Shown piece by piece: positions 22,020-32,666 of a DNA stretch of 64,000 nucleotides. Position numbers and translations under genes: made by a program. Source of the stretch: Bedellia somnulentella (lineage: Eukaryota > Arthropoda > Insecta > Lepidoptera > Bedelliidae). The stretch is from assembly GCA_963576735.1 (NCBI GenBank), contig OY755171.1, positions 4,464,001 through 4,528,000 of the forward strand. Reading direction: 5' to 3'. The first letter of the stretch is position 1. Each line of letters opens with the position of its first letter. The notes under the pieces were generated by a model that saw only the letters and a program-made list of their open reading frames with translations, was not told where the DNA came from and did not search any database.

Positions 22020-23085
22020 GTTTTAATTTATAAAATATATATGGATGTTTTGCTGAAAACCAACGTTCATATTATGTTGCACTAGTACTATACTGGTACA
22101 TTACAATTTAAGGTCATTTATTGGCTCATTATATATGGCTATTTGGTCAGCTTTATTTTAAAAATGTATTTATACCTTAATGTTTGGTATTCATAATTGT
22201 TGTATAAAAGTAAAACTATTATTACGTAATAATTTACTTTACCACTTTACTTATTATACGAATCTTATATTTTTTTATAAAATTGTAATATGGCTATAAT
22301 ATTTAAACTATCATGATCCTTGTATCTATTATTATAGTTTAAAATAGATGATTAAAATATTTGTAATACACAGCTTAACATTCTAATATATATTGAACAC
22401 TCAATCATCCCTTTGCTTTCCTCCCTAACGACAGGAATGTTGTCGTCACATTTATGATAAGCTAGAACTGAAGAATACCCTTTCTATAAAAAAAAACTGA
22501 AAAATAAAACAGACAACTAGTTTAAATATTTTGCCTGGAAAAATTTTTAAATCGTTAGAGTGAGATTTTTCTTTTCGAATAAACATCGGAACAACTTTGA
22601 TGTACACTTTTTTCAACAAAAATAATGATTTAAATCGGATGTTAAAATCAAAAGTTGCTATAGATAACTAAAAAAAACGCACATCGAATTGATAACCTTC
22701 TTTTTTATCATTTAAAAATAGTAATACCGCAATCGTCAATTGTTTAAACAAAAGTCCTTCCTATAGCGAATCGAAGCGAAGATTGGTTACAACTTTTCAG
22801 TCGTGAAAGCCATTTCACAAGACATTTGAATAAGTAAACACAAGAAAGCAAAAGTTCTCTTGTGCTCACATCTGAAAGATTGCATCTCCAATAGATACGT
22901 GGGTCTTTACATGTAAAAGCTTTTTCGTTCCGCAGCCAATGTTTCTTTATGACTACTGAAGAGATTCTCCGAAAATTGTTGTAAGACGTTATTCAGAGTA
23001 TTTGATGACTATTTCCTTTGTTCTCAGCATCGAGATCTAAAGTTCAATAATCAAGTTTGCTTTTAATACCAGATTCAATACTAAT
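22020..23085. other. Low-repeat DNA, no gene seen
   Basis: AT-rich kilobase without recognised repeat, frame or RNA gene. Confidence 0.5.
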
Positions 23086-23338
23086 GCCGTGTAGTGTCGG
23101 CTTAGAATAGCACTACCCCGTTTCTACCGAGGGGTGTACGTAAGAAGCGACTAACGGTATTGGGTCTTTTAGAGGAATATTGGGCGATGCGGTTGGAGAC
23201 CCATCACCAACAACCTTTATTTTACCATCTTTTCCCCACTCAACTTTCCAAAAGTGGCTGAGGAATTTATAATGCCTTAGCTCTGGCTACCCCTTCTAGG
23301 GATTTATAGCCGTGATTATATGCATGTATGTATGTATT
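23086..23338 (+). mobile_element. SINE-A copy, full length
   Basis: CCGTGTAGTGTCGGCTTAGA to GCCGTGATTATATGCATG with tail. Confidence 0.9.
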
Positions 23339-23585
23339 AAATACTAAATTAAAGTCTATGTAAAATGACATTCTAATGAATGAATATACTTATTGTTTAT
23401 TAACTCAGATAATTTTGCAACATGGCAGAAATATGTTTTTCATTATGTTTGTATTTTCAAAATATAGAGGTCTTCAAACTAAGCGAGGCCTTAATCTTGG
23501 AAACAAAGGTATATTCTGAAAAACGGAATATTTAATTAAATAACAGTTGTTTTTAATTGATGAAAATATTAAGCAGGCGATTCCA

Positions 23586-24085
23586 ATAGAAAAACAACCG
23601 AAAATAAACAATCTAGTACTAAAAAGTACGAAATAAGTTTTTTAATTGAATATGAGTACTGTGATGGATACCTTAGCAATTTCTTTATTCCACACGCGTC
23701 AGTTCAACCTACCTAAATATTACAATTCTCTTAAATTAATTTGTGAGCCGGTGCCAGCCTCGATGATTATTGATAATAAGAAGTGTGTATTTCGCACATG
23801 TAAAATGTAGGGTACCTTGTAGTTGTAGGGTAAATTGATTTTTGTACGATATAATATTTTTAAGATTGTAATAATCAGAGATAGATAGCAGGGTGAATTT
23901 TCTTTTGTTTGTCTGGCACCGACTCAAAAATTAATTTAAGAGAATTTGTAATATTTAGGTAGGTTGAACTGACGCGTGTGGAATAAAGAAATTGCTAAGG
24001 TATCCATCACAGTACTCATATTCAATTAAAAAACTTATTTCGTACTTTTTAGTACTAGATTGTTTATTTTCGGTTGTTTTTCTAT
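23586..24085. mobile_element. 500-bp hairpin with 172-bp arms
   Basis: Arms 23586-23757 and 23913-24085 are near-perfect reverse complements (one-base indel and few substitutions), from TAGAAAAACAACCGAAAATA inward to GAGCCGGTGCCAG. Loop is 155 bp with GCACATGTAAAATGTAGGGT. Non-coding: the 63-codon frame in the loop is a by-product. Probably a fold-back DNA element. Confidence 0.75.
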
Positions 24086-24304
24086 GAAGTCGGTTTTCTT
24101 TTTGTTAAAAATTATTTTATTTTACGAGTTTTAGAGATGGGTAGACCTGGCAAAGATGCCTCTCGGATGAGGAAGCGACAATTACTGTATTATTCTTCGT
24201 ATTTCCGGTATTTCTATTATAGTACGATATTAAATAGACTCAACCATATGTAACCTTACATTGTTCTTAAAATCCTTCGAAAGGCGATGGTCTTCAATTC
24301 TACA

Positions 24305-24486
24305 TCTCAAGAAAGACTCAAACGCTCACGCCGAATATCCCTGAAGGGGTTAGCAGAGGTAGTAATACTTCTGAATATCACGTGACATTGTCACCTGTTG
24401 TTCAGAGTACCCACGATTTATTAGGCAGTGTTCTCACGTTATACAGGGCAGGCCTATCGGCGTTTTGAACAAATACACTGTCACAT
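24305..24486 (-). mobile_element. SINE-B 3' half
   Basis: AACGCTCACGCCGAATATCC, AAGGGGTTAGCAGAGGTAGT, ACATTGTCACCTGTTGTTCA, up to AACAAATACACTGTCACATA; the tRNA-like head is missing. Confidence 0.85.
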
Positions 24487-24497
24487 AATTGTGAGTT

Positions 24498-24600
24498 TCG
24501 ACAGTCCCCTCGATTTCCTGGGATGCCATCATCAGATCCTGGTCTCATGGTACTTTCTCGGTGACAATAACATAACAAAAGAAATGTTTAGTGAACCTGT
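24498..24600 (+). repeat. Dispersed repeat fragment
   Basis: CCCCTCGATTTCCTGGGATG and CCATCATCAGATCCTGGTCT match the better copy at 24797-25010. Confidence 0.6.
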
Positions 24601-24796
24601 ACTTGTCTTCATAAAAGCTACGAAGAGGAGTATAAATCTATATAGAATGTGGAAAGAACTGTTTCCTAATACCTAGTGATTGAGGATCCACACCTTCTAT
24701 CATCAGCTCAGCAGCATAACAATATGATTTTCAGAAGCAAATACCAATATAAGTTCAGAAAATATGTAAAACGCGGTACATTTGCCTATAAAATTT

Positions 24797-25010
24797 GAGG
24801 GTTCCCCTCGATTTCTCCAGGATCCCATCATCAGACCCTGATATCCTCATCATGGTACCAATCCGGGAGTATCTTCTTTCGAATAAAAAAATAATAATTA
24901 AAATCGGTTCATAAATGGCGAAGTAATCGGCGAACATACATAAAAAAAAAATAAAAAAAAATATACCGGTCGAATTGAGAACACTCCTTTTTTTGAAGTC
25001 GGTTAAAAAA
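24797..25010 (+). repeat. Dispersed lepidopteran-type repeat
   Basis: CCCCTCGATTTCTCCAGGAT, CATCATCAGACCCTGATATC, ATCGGTTCATAAATGGCGAA, ACATACATAAAAAA, then GAATTGAGAACACTCC and GAAGTCGGTTAAAAA. I recall this text as a common repeat in moth and butterfly genomes. The 115-codon minus-strand frame here is only its translation. Confidence 0.6.
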
Positions 25011-25991
25011 CAAAAGAAGGAACTTTTGCAAAAGCAACAATTTTTCTTATCTACTTTTGTTATGCGAGATAGAGATATAAAGTCAAAAAATATTAAATTC
25101 AAATCTCACTGTCCACTATTTACTTTTTGTTGACCCAACACCTTGAGACCCATTTTACATCACGGCTTTTAAAAGTTCTGTTTTACAAAAGCGCAGGCTG
25201 CGTCTGATTATATTGCTTCGTATTATATTGCTCGTTGACGTGCAGAGGCTCTTTTTTAGACAAATCTTATGACATCCATAGAGATATTTATAACGACGGC
25301 GCTCTTGAAACTTTATTCAAGTTTTTTCATAACAACCATTTTTGTTTATGATGATTATAACATTTGTGAATTGAGAGTATAAAAGATCACAAACCCCATC
25401 ACCCAACAATCAATTAAATACCCGAATTCCCTAAGTTGTCTCTTACGATCCCCGCGGAATAAAAATGGATGGTGTATGTGTAAGTCAACGCGTCATTGTC
25501 TTCTAAATAATTTCTTGTAAGCCCAAACCCTTATAATAAATATCTAGGAATTGAACTACGTAAAAGCACCTAATTAAATAATTACCGAATAGTCTAGACA
25601 TACCGTAACTTGTTAGGTTTCTTAAAAGTTTTTACTCCAACTTAAATTCGGTTCGATTTTGCAAGATTCCTTGGACTCTGTACTTTGCTGAAATCAATCA
25701 ATCCAAACTGTTATTTTCCGATCGCGTAACCGCTGAAAGAATATAAATCTTTTGTGAAAGTTTTCTTAACAGAATTGGTATTATTCATGAGCGTGCCAAC
25801 GTTTGATTGATAGCGGTGTTAAAAGTAGCTCTGCATTGATTGACTGAAAATATTTACAAGTTATGTTCAAGCTCTGCATTTTGGAAAAACATATTACATG
25901 TCAAAAAAATTGCGGCGATACTTCACGTGATAACTACTTTGTGACATCTTACAAATGTTGACAACGCAATATTTTTTCTAGATTTGTAATT
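25011..25991. other. No gene seen
   Basis: Spacer. CTTACGATCCCCGCGGAATA near 25440 could be a scrap of a SINE-A. Confidence 0.45.
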
Positions 25992-26194
25992 TGCCGTTTC
26001 TACCCACGGGTGCCGTAAGAGACGACGCATCTAAAATATCTCTATGGGTTTGTGCCTTTGGAAGTAGTTTTTAGGCGATGCGTTTGGAGACTCATCACCA
26101 ATGATACTATATCTCTACTTTTTCCTAATGTGGGTGAGGAGTTTCTGGCTCTGAAGCTCTGGCACACTTTTTTGGGATTTATGGCCGTGAGTAC
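25992..26194 (+). mobile_element. SINE-A copy, diverged
   Basis: CCGTTTCTACCCACGGGTGC, GGCGATGCGTTTGGAGACTC and GGCCGTGAGTAC; 5' end missing. Confidence 0.75.
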
Positions 26195-26464
26195 TTCCTT
26201 GTTGGCTTGTTCCGTTTATCGACCTTAAAACAGCTACCCTATGTCGGATATTCTGAAACGCGTGTCCTTCAATCCACCCTGAATGGGGTGGATAATCGTA
26301 ATTCATAATAACATGTTTCTTCCGATTTTTCACCCCAAGTACAGTCATTTACTGGAACATATACAACACAAACCCGGTCCGTGAAAATTAAAATACTTAA
26401 GATATACATACCTACTCTCCCACTCACAGTTTGAGTATGTTATCTGGGTGGGAAGTTTTAATTT

Positions 26465-26858
26465 AATACATACATACATACATATACTCACGCCGTTAAT
26501 TCCCATTGGGGTAGGCAGAGACTATCGATCGCCACTTCGTACGATCCTGGCAAACCTCTCTTGCTTCGTCTACATCCATCAATCTTTTCATACATGCTCT
26601 TTTATTCTTCATACTTCGGACGCCTGCCTTTTTGAGCACACTTTCAATTTGGTCCAAGTGTGTCTTTCGTGGCCGTCCTCTACTAACATTACCTTCCACA
26701 TTAGCTCTATAGATACCTTTTACCAATTTCCTATCATCCATCCTCTCGATGTGCCCAAACCATCTCAACATTCCTTTTTCTATCTTACTTACAATATCAT
26801 CTTTTACACCACACCTTTCACGAATCACATCGTTCCTCACACGATCGAATTTTTAATT
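26465..26858 (-). pseudogene. LINE-R 3' end with reverse transcriptase C-terminus
   Basis: Longest coding relic of LINE-R. A 114-codon minus-strand frame (26496-26840) reads RNDVIRERCGVKDDIVSKIE, LRWFGHIERMDDRKLVKGIY, SRGRPRKTHLDQIESVLKKA, RACMKRLMDVDEAREVC and ends RTKWRSIVSAYPNGN. This tail (basic, with RWFGHxERMDD and GRPRxxxLDQIE) follows the reverse transcriptase of RTE-like LINEs of insects. The open frame, ending a few bases before the ACGGCGTGAGTATATGTATG end and ATGT tail, shows that this is a young 5'-truncated insertion. No endonuclease or catalytic core is present here. Confidence 0.85.
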
Positions 26859-26879
26859 TAATATTTTTAATTATTGTTA

Positions 26880-27027
26880 TGACAAATTAACCATAATAAG
26901 AAAGAAACCCTCAACAAAAAGTAACAAAATAAAAAAAATGTGTCTTTTCATTACTGATAAACAATAACAGATAAATTATTTCTTTATTAATCGCATGCAA
27001 AGACTTTTCGTAAACAAAACTATTTTC
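26880..27027. other. No gene seen
   Basis: AT-rich filler between the LINE-R end and the SINE-B. Confidence 0.4.
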
Positions 27028-27038
27028 AGCTCAAACAA

Positions 27039-27394
27039 AACATAACATAAAAGTTCACGCCGTTTATCTCCGAAGAGCAAAGGTACCAATAATTCTGAAC
27101 TCACATGGCAGCGCCATCTAGTGTCCAGAGAAGGTACCCACGTTTTGCTTAGACAGTGTACTCACGTGATAGGGGGCAGACCTATCGCCGTTTTGTACGA
27201 ATACAATAACACATAACTAAGTACAACTCTGCCATGTGGGTTTCCTCACGATGTTTTCCCTCACTGTTAACAACCATGATAAATTAACCACACATATGAC
27301 TTTAGAAAAGACAAATTGGTGTAGGCCTGACCCAGGATTGGAACTCACACCCTTCTGTTTTCGGGCGGGTGTTCTATCCAGTGGACTATCATGA
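27039..27394 (-). mobile_element. SINE-B copy with 11-bp target-site duplication
   Basis: Flanked by AGCTCAAACAA at 27028-27038 and 27395-27405. Second subfamily (CTAGTGTCCAGAGAAGGTAC body; AACTCACACCCTTCTGTTTT head arm). A 62-codon minus-strand frame here is SINE translation. Confidence 0.95.
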
Positions 27395-27612
27395 AGCTCA
27401 AACAAGTAGGTATGTATATTTTAAGTCTTTTAATGTTCACAAAGTTTCTGTCGTATATGTTTCAGTAAATGACTGTACTTAGGCAGGGTGGAAAATCAGA
27501 AGAAACTTATAATATTTTTTAAGGATATCCACCCCGTTCAGGGTGGATAGAAGGACGTGCGTTTCTGAATATCCGCCTTAAGGTGGCTGTTTAAGGGTGG
27601 ATAAACGGAATA

Positions 27613-27638
27613 AGCCGTGAGTATATGTATGTATGTAA
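27613..27638 (+). mobile_element. SINE-A/LINE-R type tail scrap
   Basis: GCCGTGAGTATATGTATG directly abuts the inverted-pair end; only the terminal tail is present. Confidence 0.6.
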
Positions 27639-27905
27639 TTTATATAATGCTCGCTGGTTGACGCATAGGCAGAACGTTCACTATTCTTTGTTGGCCGGTT
27701 TCAGTCCCGGAATATAATTATATCTAAAATTAAGACGTTATCACAACAAAATATATTTTTAATGGTATAGAGCTCAGCTTTGAATACAGCAAAAAATATT
27801 TAATTTCCGAAGCTTTTATTAAAGTCCTGCTCAGTCATTTTATCACAAAAACCATTTTTAAATATAATATAGCAATCAAAAGAAAAGCAAAGGAGAATTA
27901 ATTAG

Positions 27906-28015
27906 AATGTTTTTGTTCATGATAACCTCATATGGCTGTATTACTAATAAGCATTAGCATTGCCTAAGAATCAGCGCTACCTAAATTTACAAGCAATCAC
28001 AATATTATAATTAAA
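27906..28015 (+). repeat. FB-tRNA tail scrap followed by another dispersed repeat
   Basis: TTTTTGTTCATGATAACCTC and TATTACTAATAA match the FB-tRNA tail (reverse orientation). Next, 27955-28012 (TGCCTAAGAATCAGCGCTAC, TAAATTTACAAGCAATCACA) is repeated in reverse complement at 53376-53442. Confidence 0.6.
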
Positions 28016-28016
28016 A

Positions 28017-28740
28017 CAACTATTGATTTTCGGATATTTTAATCGCGTGTTATTACATTATTTTTAAAGCCCGACGTTTCGAAAACTTTTCAATTATCAT
28101 GGTCACGGGAAGACTGAGGTGTTATTTGTCATTATACAGTAGTATAAAATTATAAATACTAACCACCTTCACAAAATTTAAAGTTACATTTGCGTTTAAT
28201 ATTTGATATGTACAAAATGAGCTAATGATATCTGGAGTCTTGCTAGTGTTCTTCCCTTGCTTAGTTGTGCTTATGATCGGGTTCCAAGCAGGTGGTAATT
28301 GCCAACCATCATCTCTTTTGAAGTTTGGAAGTTTTTTTATTTCAATAGATTCGCGTATCATTCTAGGTATCAATCGATTCTCTTTTGCTAGAATTGTAGG
28401 TTTGTCAAAACTCATGTGGTGGTTTGGCTTAACGAAGGTGTGTTCACACAAAGCAGATCTGCCAGGACGCCTATTCTTCATATCAGCAAAATGTTCTCTT
28501 ACACGAGTTGCTACACTACGCTTTGTTTGGCCGATGTATGAAAAACCACACTCACAGTCTAGTTTATAAACACCTGCATCTTGTAAAGGAATCTGACATT
28601 TGATAGGTCTTAAAAACTGACTTATCTTTTGGTGCGGCTTGAAGTAGGTCTTAATGGAAGCACGCTGTAACACAGTACTAATTTAATCTTTGTTACACCC
28701 TTTACAAAAGGTAGAGTTGCAGGGAGTCTTTCAATGATAA
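28017..28740 (-). pseudogene. Penelope-like element fragment with GIY-YIG endonuclease
   Basis: Minus-strand frame 28673-28122 (183 codons from a non-ATG start, so the true start is upstream and lost) carries a GIY-YIG nuclease: GVYKLDCECGFSYIGQTKRS at residues 34-53, with the GVY and YIG strands, a Cys-x-Cys pair between them, then RVREH and a later conserved-looking Glu (MIRESIEI). This is the C-terminal domain of Penelope-like retroelements, which nicks DNA for insertion. Upstream, LPATLPFVKGVTKIKL (28735-28688) is in another frame, so there is a frameshift near 28675; the reverse transcriptase is missing. The 3' untranslated end contains TTTTCGAAACGTCGGGC and ACACGCGATTAAAA, motifs I know from Penelope-like elements. 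Confidence 0.85.
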
Positions 28741-28984
28741 TGTGCAATCGTAAAAATACTATTGATAAGTTGTTGCTCTGATAACTTTGACGCTCAAACT
28801 TCGAATTAGCAGCTTGTACAATTTAAAGAATAACAGTATCCAATACTAATACAACGCACGTCGCATTAGTTTACGTTTGTTGTAAATACACATCACGATA
28901 AAGTCCGCTTTAGCTTCCGGTTCTAGCGCTCAGACAGTTTATAAACTAAGTTGAATGTCATGTTATTTCCGATATAAAGTTTAC

Positions 28985-29460
28985 TTACATACATCTCTAT
29001 CTCGCCTCTCTCTCTCTCCGTTACTCACGCCGTTAGTTCCAACTGGGGTAGGCAGAAACTATCGATCGCCACTTTGTACGATCCTGGCAAATCTCTCAAG
29101 TTGCATCTATATTCATCAGTCTTTTCATACATGCTCTTGATTTCTCCCCTTTACATTACCTTTTACATTGGCCCTATAAATCTCTTTCACTAATTACAAT
29201 TGAAGGATTGACTGTATTTGCCCAAACCATCTTAACATTAATTTTTCTATCTTTTTTACAATATCATCTTTCAATACGCACTTTTTACGAATCACGCTAT
29301 TTCTCACTCGATCACATCACATAACATAGCATTACATTTTTTTCTAATTTTTCTGCCACACCCAACATTCACTGCCATACATAAGCGTAGGAACAGGAAC
29401 AGCATCATGCACAGCCATTCGGGCCTTTTCAAACACCGGTTTACTGGTCATTAGGCTATC
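28985..29460 (-). pseudogene. LINE-R fragment extending into the reverse transcriptase
   Basis: Begins (at its 3' end) with CTCACGCCGTTAGTTCC and extends farther 5' than other copies. The minus strand reads KPVFEKARMAVHDAVPVPTL then MYGSECWVWQKN, followed by RVRNSVIRKKCVLKDDIVKK and KLMLRWFG. The PTLMYGSExWVWQ block is typical of the thumb-side region of RTE-like reverse transcriptases. Stops, frameshifts and a deletion of the GRPRK segment make it a relic. A (CT)n run at about 29004-29018 replaces the usual tail. Confidence 0.8.
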
Positions 29461-29744
29461 AATATAGAGTTTATAAAATTAAAAGCTACCTACATATACA
29501 CTAACAATTGTTTCCTGAAGAGGATGTGCCCGATTTTTGCGGTCCACAATTCTTTAGCTTCTTTTGGATGACAAAGAAAATAAGATTATAAATTTATAAT
29601 TTTCAATATAAATTTAATTTTATTAACAATGTTATTAACAAATTGTATTGCTGACATAACGTTTATTTTAGCGTTTATCACATGTCCTTCCACATTTTAG
29701 GATGTAGTGAAATATTATTTTCCATTAAATATAGCATCGAATAA
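29461..29744. other. No gene seen
   Basis: AT-rich spacer. Confidence 0.4.
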
Positions 29745-30008
29745 GTGAAACTGACAACTCCGTAATAAACACAAAGGCGACGAATATAACAGGTGGGCGT
29801 CCTACATTTTAGTCTTATAGGCTTATTTTTGTTTTTATTTATCATTTTATTAGACCATAAATAGATTATTAAATATATCATCAATTCAGTGAAACTGACA
29901 TCTCCGTAATAAACACAAAGGTGATGAATATTGCGGGTGGGCGTCCTAAATTTTAGTCTTATAGGCTTATTTTTGATTTAATTTATCATTTTATTAGACC
30001 ATAAATAG
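29745..30008. repeat. Two-copy direct duplication, 144-bp period
   Basis: GTGAAACTGACAACTCCGTA... at 29745 recurs at 29889, continuing through GGTGGGCGTCCTA, ATTTTAGTCTTATAGGCTTA and TTTATTAGACCATAAATAG-like text in both copies with about 10 differences. Non-coding. Confidence 0.85.
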
Positions 30009-30118
30009 TTTATCTTAATTGGTATTTGTATTTATTTGAAATTAACAAGATATTGCTCAAAATGATTGACTTCACTATCAAAACTGACAAAACACTATTA
30101 GTTTCACAATAGTTCTAC

Positions 30119-30455
30119 ATAATATACTCACAGCCATAAATCCCAGAATGGAACGCCAGAGCTTCAGACCAAGAAACTCCTTAGCCACATTTGGAAGGTG
30201 ATAGGGGAGAAGATGGTAGAAGTAAAAACGGCGATAGGCCTGCCCCCTATCACGTGAGTACACACTGTCTAAGCAAAACGTGGGTACCTTCTCTGGAAAC
30301 TAGATGGCGCTTGCCATGTGAGTTCAGGAGTACCTCTGCCAACCCCTTCGGGGATAAACGGCGTGAACGTATATAATATATATATATATTATATTATATA
30401 TATGGTAGAAGTAAATTATCTTTAGTGATGGGTCTCTAACCGCATTGCCCATATA
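30119..30455 (-). mobile_element. SINE-A interrupted by truncated SINE-B
   Basis: SINE-A 3' part 30119-30226 and a further part from 30402 (ending near GGGTCTCTAACCGCATTGCC). ATGGTAGAAGTAAA is duplicated at 30213-30226 and 30402-30415, a 14-bp target-site duplication. Confidence 0.9.
30227..30401 (+). mobile_element. SINE-B, 5'-truncated, nested
   Basis: Starts inside the body at AACGGCGATAGGCCTGCC, ends GGCGTGAACG followed by an AT-repeat tail (about 30370-30401) rather than the usual TTATG units. Second subfamily (CTGGAAACTAGATGGCGC). Confidence 0.9.
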
Positions 30456-30900
30456 GTTTTTCTCTTTTAAACAAATTCTTAAAATAATTACTAATGAAAA
30501 ATTGTTAACTTATTGCTCATTGGCTCCAAAACACTTACATATATTACTGCGTAGTTTTAATCATTAAGTCACATTTGGAAGTTTAATGGGAAAACATAAT
30601 ACCACTTAGCCCAGCAATTATAATTTAATAAAAATCCTAAAACATCGAAATCCGCAGATATAAATGGGGACGTACTATTTGTATGAAAAAAAAACATTTG
30701 TTTTTGGCTTTTTTTTTTATTATTATTTGGTCTACAAACTGGATTACATTATAACTTAAGAATAAACAAAATGCGTTAGTGAACAGATATAAATGAAATC
30801 CTACTAAGAGTAGACACAGTATGCCTTTATGAACTTGAATTAAGTGAACTACAATTTCGTTAATCTAATTCTGATTGTAACATTAACCTAAAAACTTAAC
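30456..30900. other. No gene; probable LINE 3' untranslated DNA
   Basis: A-rich run near 30690-30720 and AT-rich DNA that likely includes the 3' end of the minus-strand LINE relic at 30920-31140. Confidence 0.4.
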
Positions 30901-30919
30901 TTATTTATAAATAACTTAT

Positions 30920-31140
30920 TTATAAATCTAAAACTATTTTTTTGACTGAGGTCACAGAATCATGAAATATATCAGCGGATGCACGGATGGCATTAGTTGA
31001 TGAGCATATTCGATACATGGGAGAATGATGTCCAAGAACAGTTTTATAAAAGGGTACCTGAAATGTAACACGATTTTGAAGGCGACTTGCCATACGAGGA
31101 ACAGAAAGATCAAGTTTTTCCAATAGATGAGGGCAAAGAG
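30920..31140 (-). pseudogene. Jockey/CR1-type LINE reverse transcriptase C-terminus
   Basis: The minus strand reads LLEKLDLSVPRMASRLQNRV, then FQVPFYKTVLGHHSPMYRIC and STNAIRASADIFHDS. The order SPxLLxxLxLxVPR, then PFxRTxxGxxSPxxRxC, then xxDIFxxS matches my memory of the very end of Jockey/CR1-clade reverse transcriptases in insects. It differs from LINE-R. The frame is open for 68 codons, with nothing recognisable upstream beyond about 31140. A plus-strand frame at 31087-31269 is a shadow. Confidence 0.6.
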
Positions 31141-31269
31141 GCTTTAAATGTAAAGGTTAAAAATAATATTAACGGTTCTATTATAGTTTCTCAACACTGT
31201 GTGACAATTAACAGTGAGAATCAGAAAGCTTATTTACAACATGCCATTAAAAACTGGATCACCATTTAA

Positions 31270-31796
31270 AAAAAAAACAAATATATAGATATTAAATAAA
31301 ATATTTTTAATTTGCAACCAACTCCAATTTTACGAGTATTTGTATATAGTTAATTTAGAGTCTTTTGATTGACGAGAGAGAACTATAGAGAAATAAAAAA
31401 CCAGCCATAGAAAGTACTAATAAATGAATTAATAATTTCGACATAAAATATAAACGTTATCAAAAAACCTAAATGAAAGAAAAAAATATACCAAGATTTT
31501 GATGCTCTCAGACAGCTTTCAAAACCACCTGAATGGCCTTAAAATTTCCTTCAGTCGACGATTTAAATATTTTGAGGCTCTGAAAATCATAAAACATGAT
31601 TTGGCTCATGCTTACAAGGTTCTTTTCATTCACTAAAGGGGCGTTTACATAAACCATTCAGTTGGCAGAATTGAGATTAGACTTTTTTAAAATGTGAAGT
31701 AAGAATTTTAGTGATGGAATAATGAAATATTGGCAAGCAAGTCACATTACTGATATCATACATTTTACCAACATATGACTAAACGGAGATTAAACA
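31270..31796. other. No gene seen
   Basis: AT-rich spacer. Confidence 0.5.
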
Positions 31797-32068
31797 TATA
31801 TACATACATACATATAATTACGCCATTATTTTCCATTGGGGTAGGCAGAGAATATTGATCGCCACTTTCCCTGGCTCACGATCCTGGCAAACCTCTCTTG
31901 CTTCTTTCACATTCATCAATCTTTTCATACATACTCTTATGTTCTTCATACTTTGGACGCCTGCCTTTTTGAGCACACTTTTAATATGGTCCAGGAGTGT
32001 CTTCCGTGGTCGTTCTCTACTCACATTACCTTCCACATTGGCTCTATAGATCTCTTTCACAAATTGAC
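31797..32068 (-). pseudogene. LINE-R 3' end
   Basis: 80-codon minus-strand frame (31818-32060): EIYRANVEGNVSRERPRKTL, VQSMKNIRVCMKRLMNVKEA, then a small insertion disturbs the DRTKWRSIV segment. 3' tail ATACATACATACATATAATT precedes it. Confidence 0.85.
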
Positions 32069-32187
32069 TGTAATTACTAACAACTTGATATTACATAAAT
32101 TGACATTACTAATAAATTGACTGTCATTCTAATTATCTGGAGTTGAAATCGATTATCTCAGAATCACTTAATCAAGAAGCCTGTTTG

Positions 32188-32666
32188 ATTAGTGCGTCAC
32201 ATCCGCAATAACATTCGCCTTCCATGCAGAGAGGCGTGTGTTCAAATCCCAGCTCAGGCAAAAAGCAATGTGTCTTTTTTAAAGTCATGTTATGTGTGAT
32301 TTATTCATCATGATTGTTAACGGTGAAGGAAAACATAGTGAGGGAACTCATATGTGACAGTCTATTTGTTTAAAACAGCAATAGGAGAACATGTGAGTAC
32401 AATGTCAAAGCAAGACATAGGAACTCTGAACACCAGTATAGCAAGCACGAGCGCTATTTTATCGATACGATAACGGTTAGAATGAGATGGCAGTATACGA
32501 TACTAAGTAAGTGCGTAAGAGATGGCTGCTTTATCCCACGCGATAACTAGTTTAATCACGGCTCGTGCTTGCCCTTCAGATGACAATATTGTCACGTGAT
32601 GCTTAGAAGTGTCTGTACTTGTGCCACCGCTTTGGGCATAAACGGCTTGAACGTTTAATCCTTGAG
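32188..32666 (+). mobile_element. SINE-B with a MITE-K inside
   Basis: Diverged SINE-B head (GTGTTCAAATCCCAGCTCAG), body (TGATTGTTAACGGTGAAGGA), then MITE-K between ACTCTGAACACCAG and ATGACAATATTGTCACGTGA, and a diverged 3' end AACGGCTTGAACGTTTAA. Confidence 0.85.
32434..32579 (+). mobile_element. MITE-K copy in SINE-B
   Basis: 140-bp body 32437-32576 flanked by CAG (32434-32436) and CAG (32577-32579), a 3-bp target-site duplication. Left inverted repeat is eroded (TATAGCAAGCACGAGC), right one is intact (GCTCGTGCTTGCCCTT). Confidence 0.85.

Larger units (their letters stand above)
26207..27612. repeat. Inverted pair of about 165 bp enclosing 1.1 kb
   Basis: 26207-26371 and 27447-27612 are diverged reverse complements: outer ends TTCCGTTTATCGACC / GGTGGATAAACGGAA, a shared CCACCCTGAAtGGGGTGGAT palindrome, and inner AAGTACAGTCATTTACTG. 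Between them lie a LINE-R end (26465-26858) and a SINE-B (27039-27394). Either a DNA element later filled with retroelements or an inverted duplication. Confidence 0.6.

Noticed and set aside
24755..25102. 115-codon minus-strand frame
   Set aside because: Translation of a dispersed repeat with poly-A/T tracts (FFF-rich).
28225..28569. Plus-strand frame of 114 codons
   Set aside because: Shadow of the Penelope-like GIY-YIG frame on the other strand.
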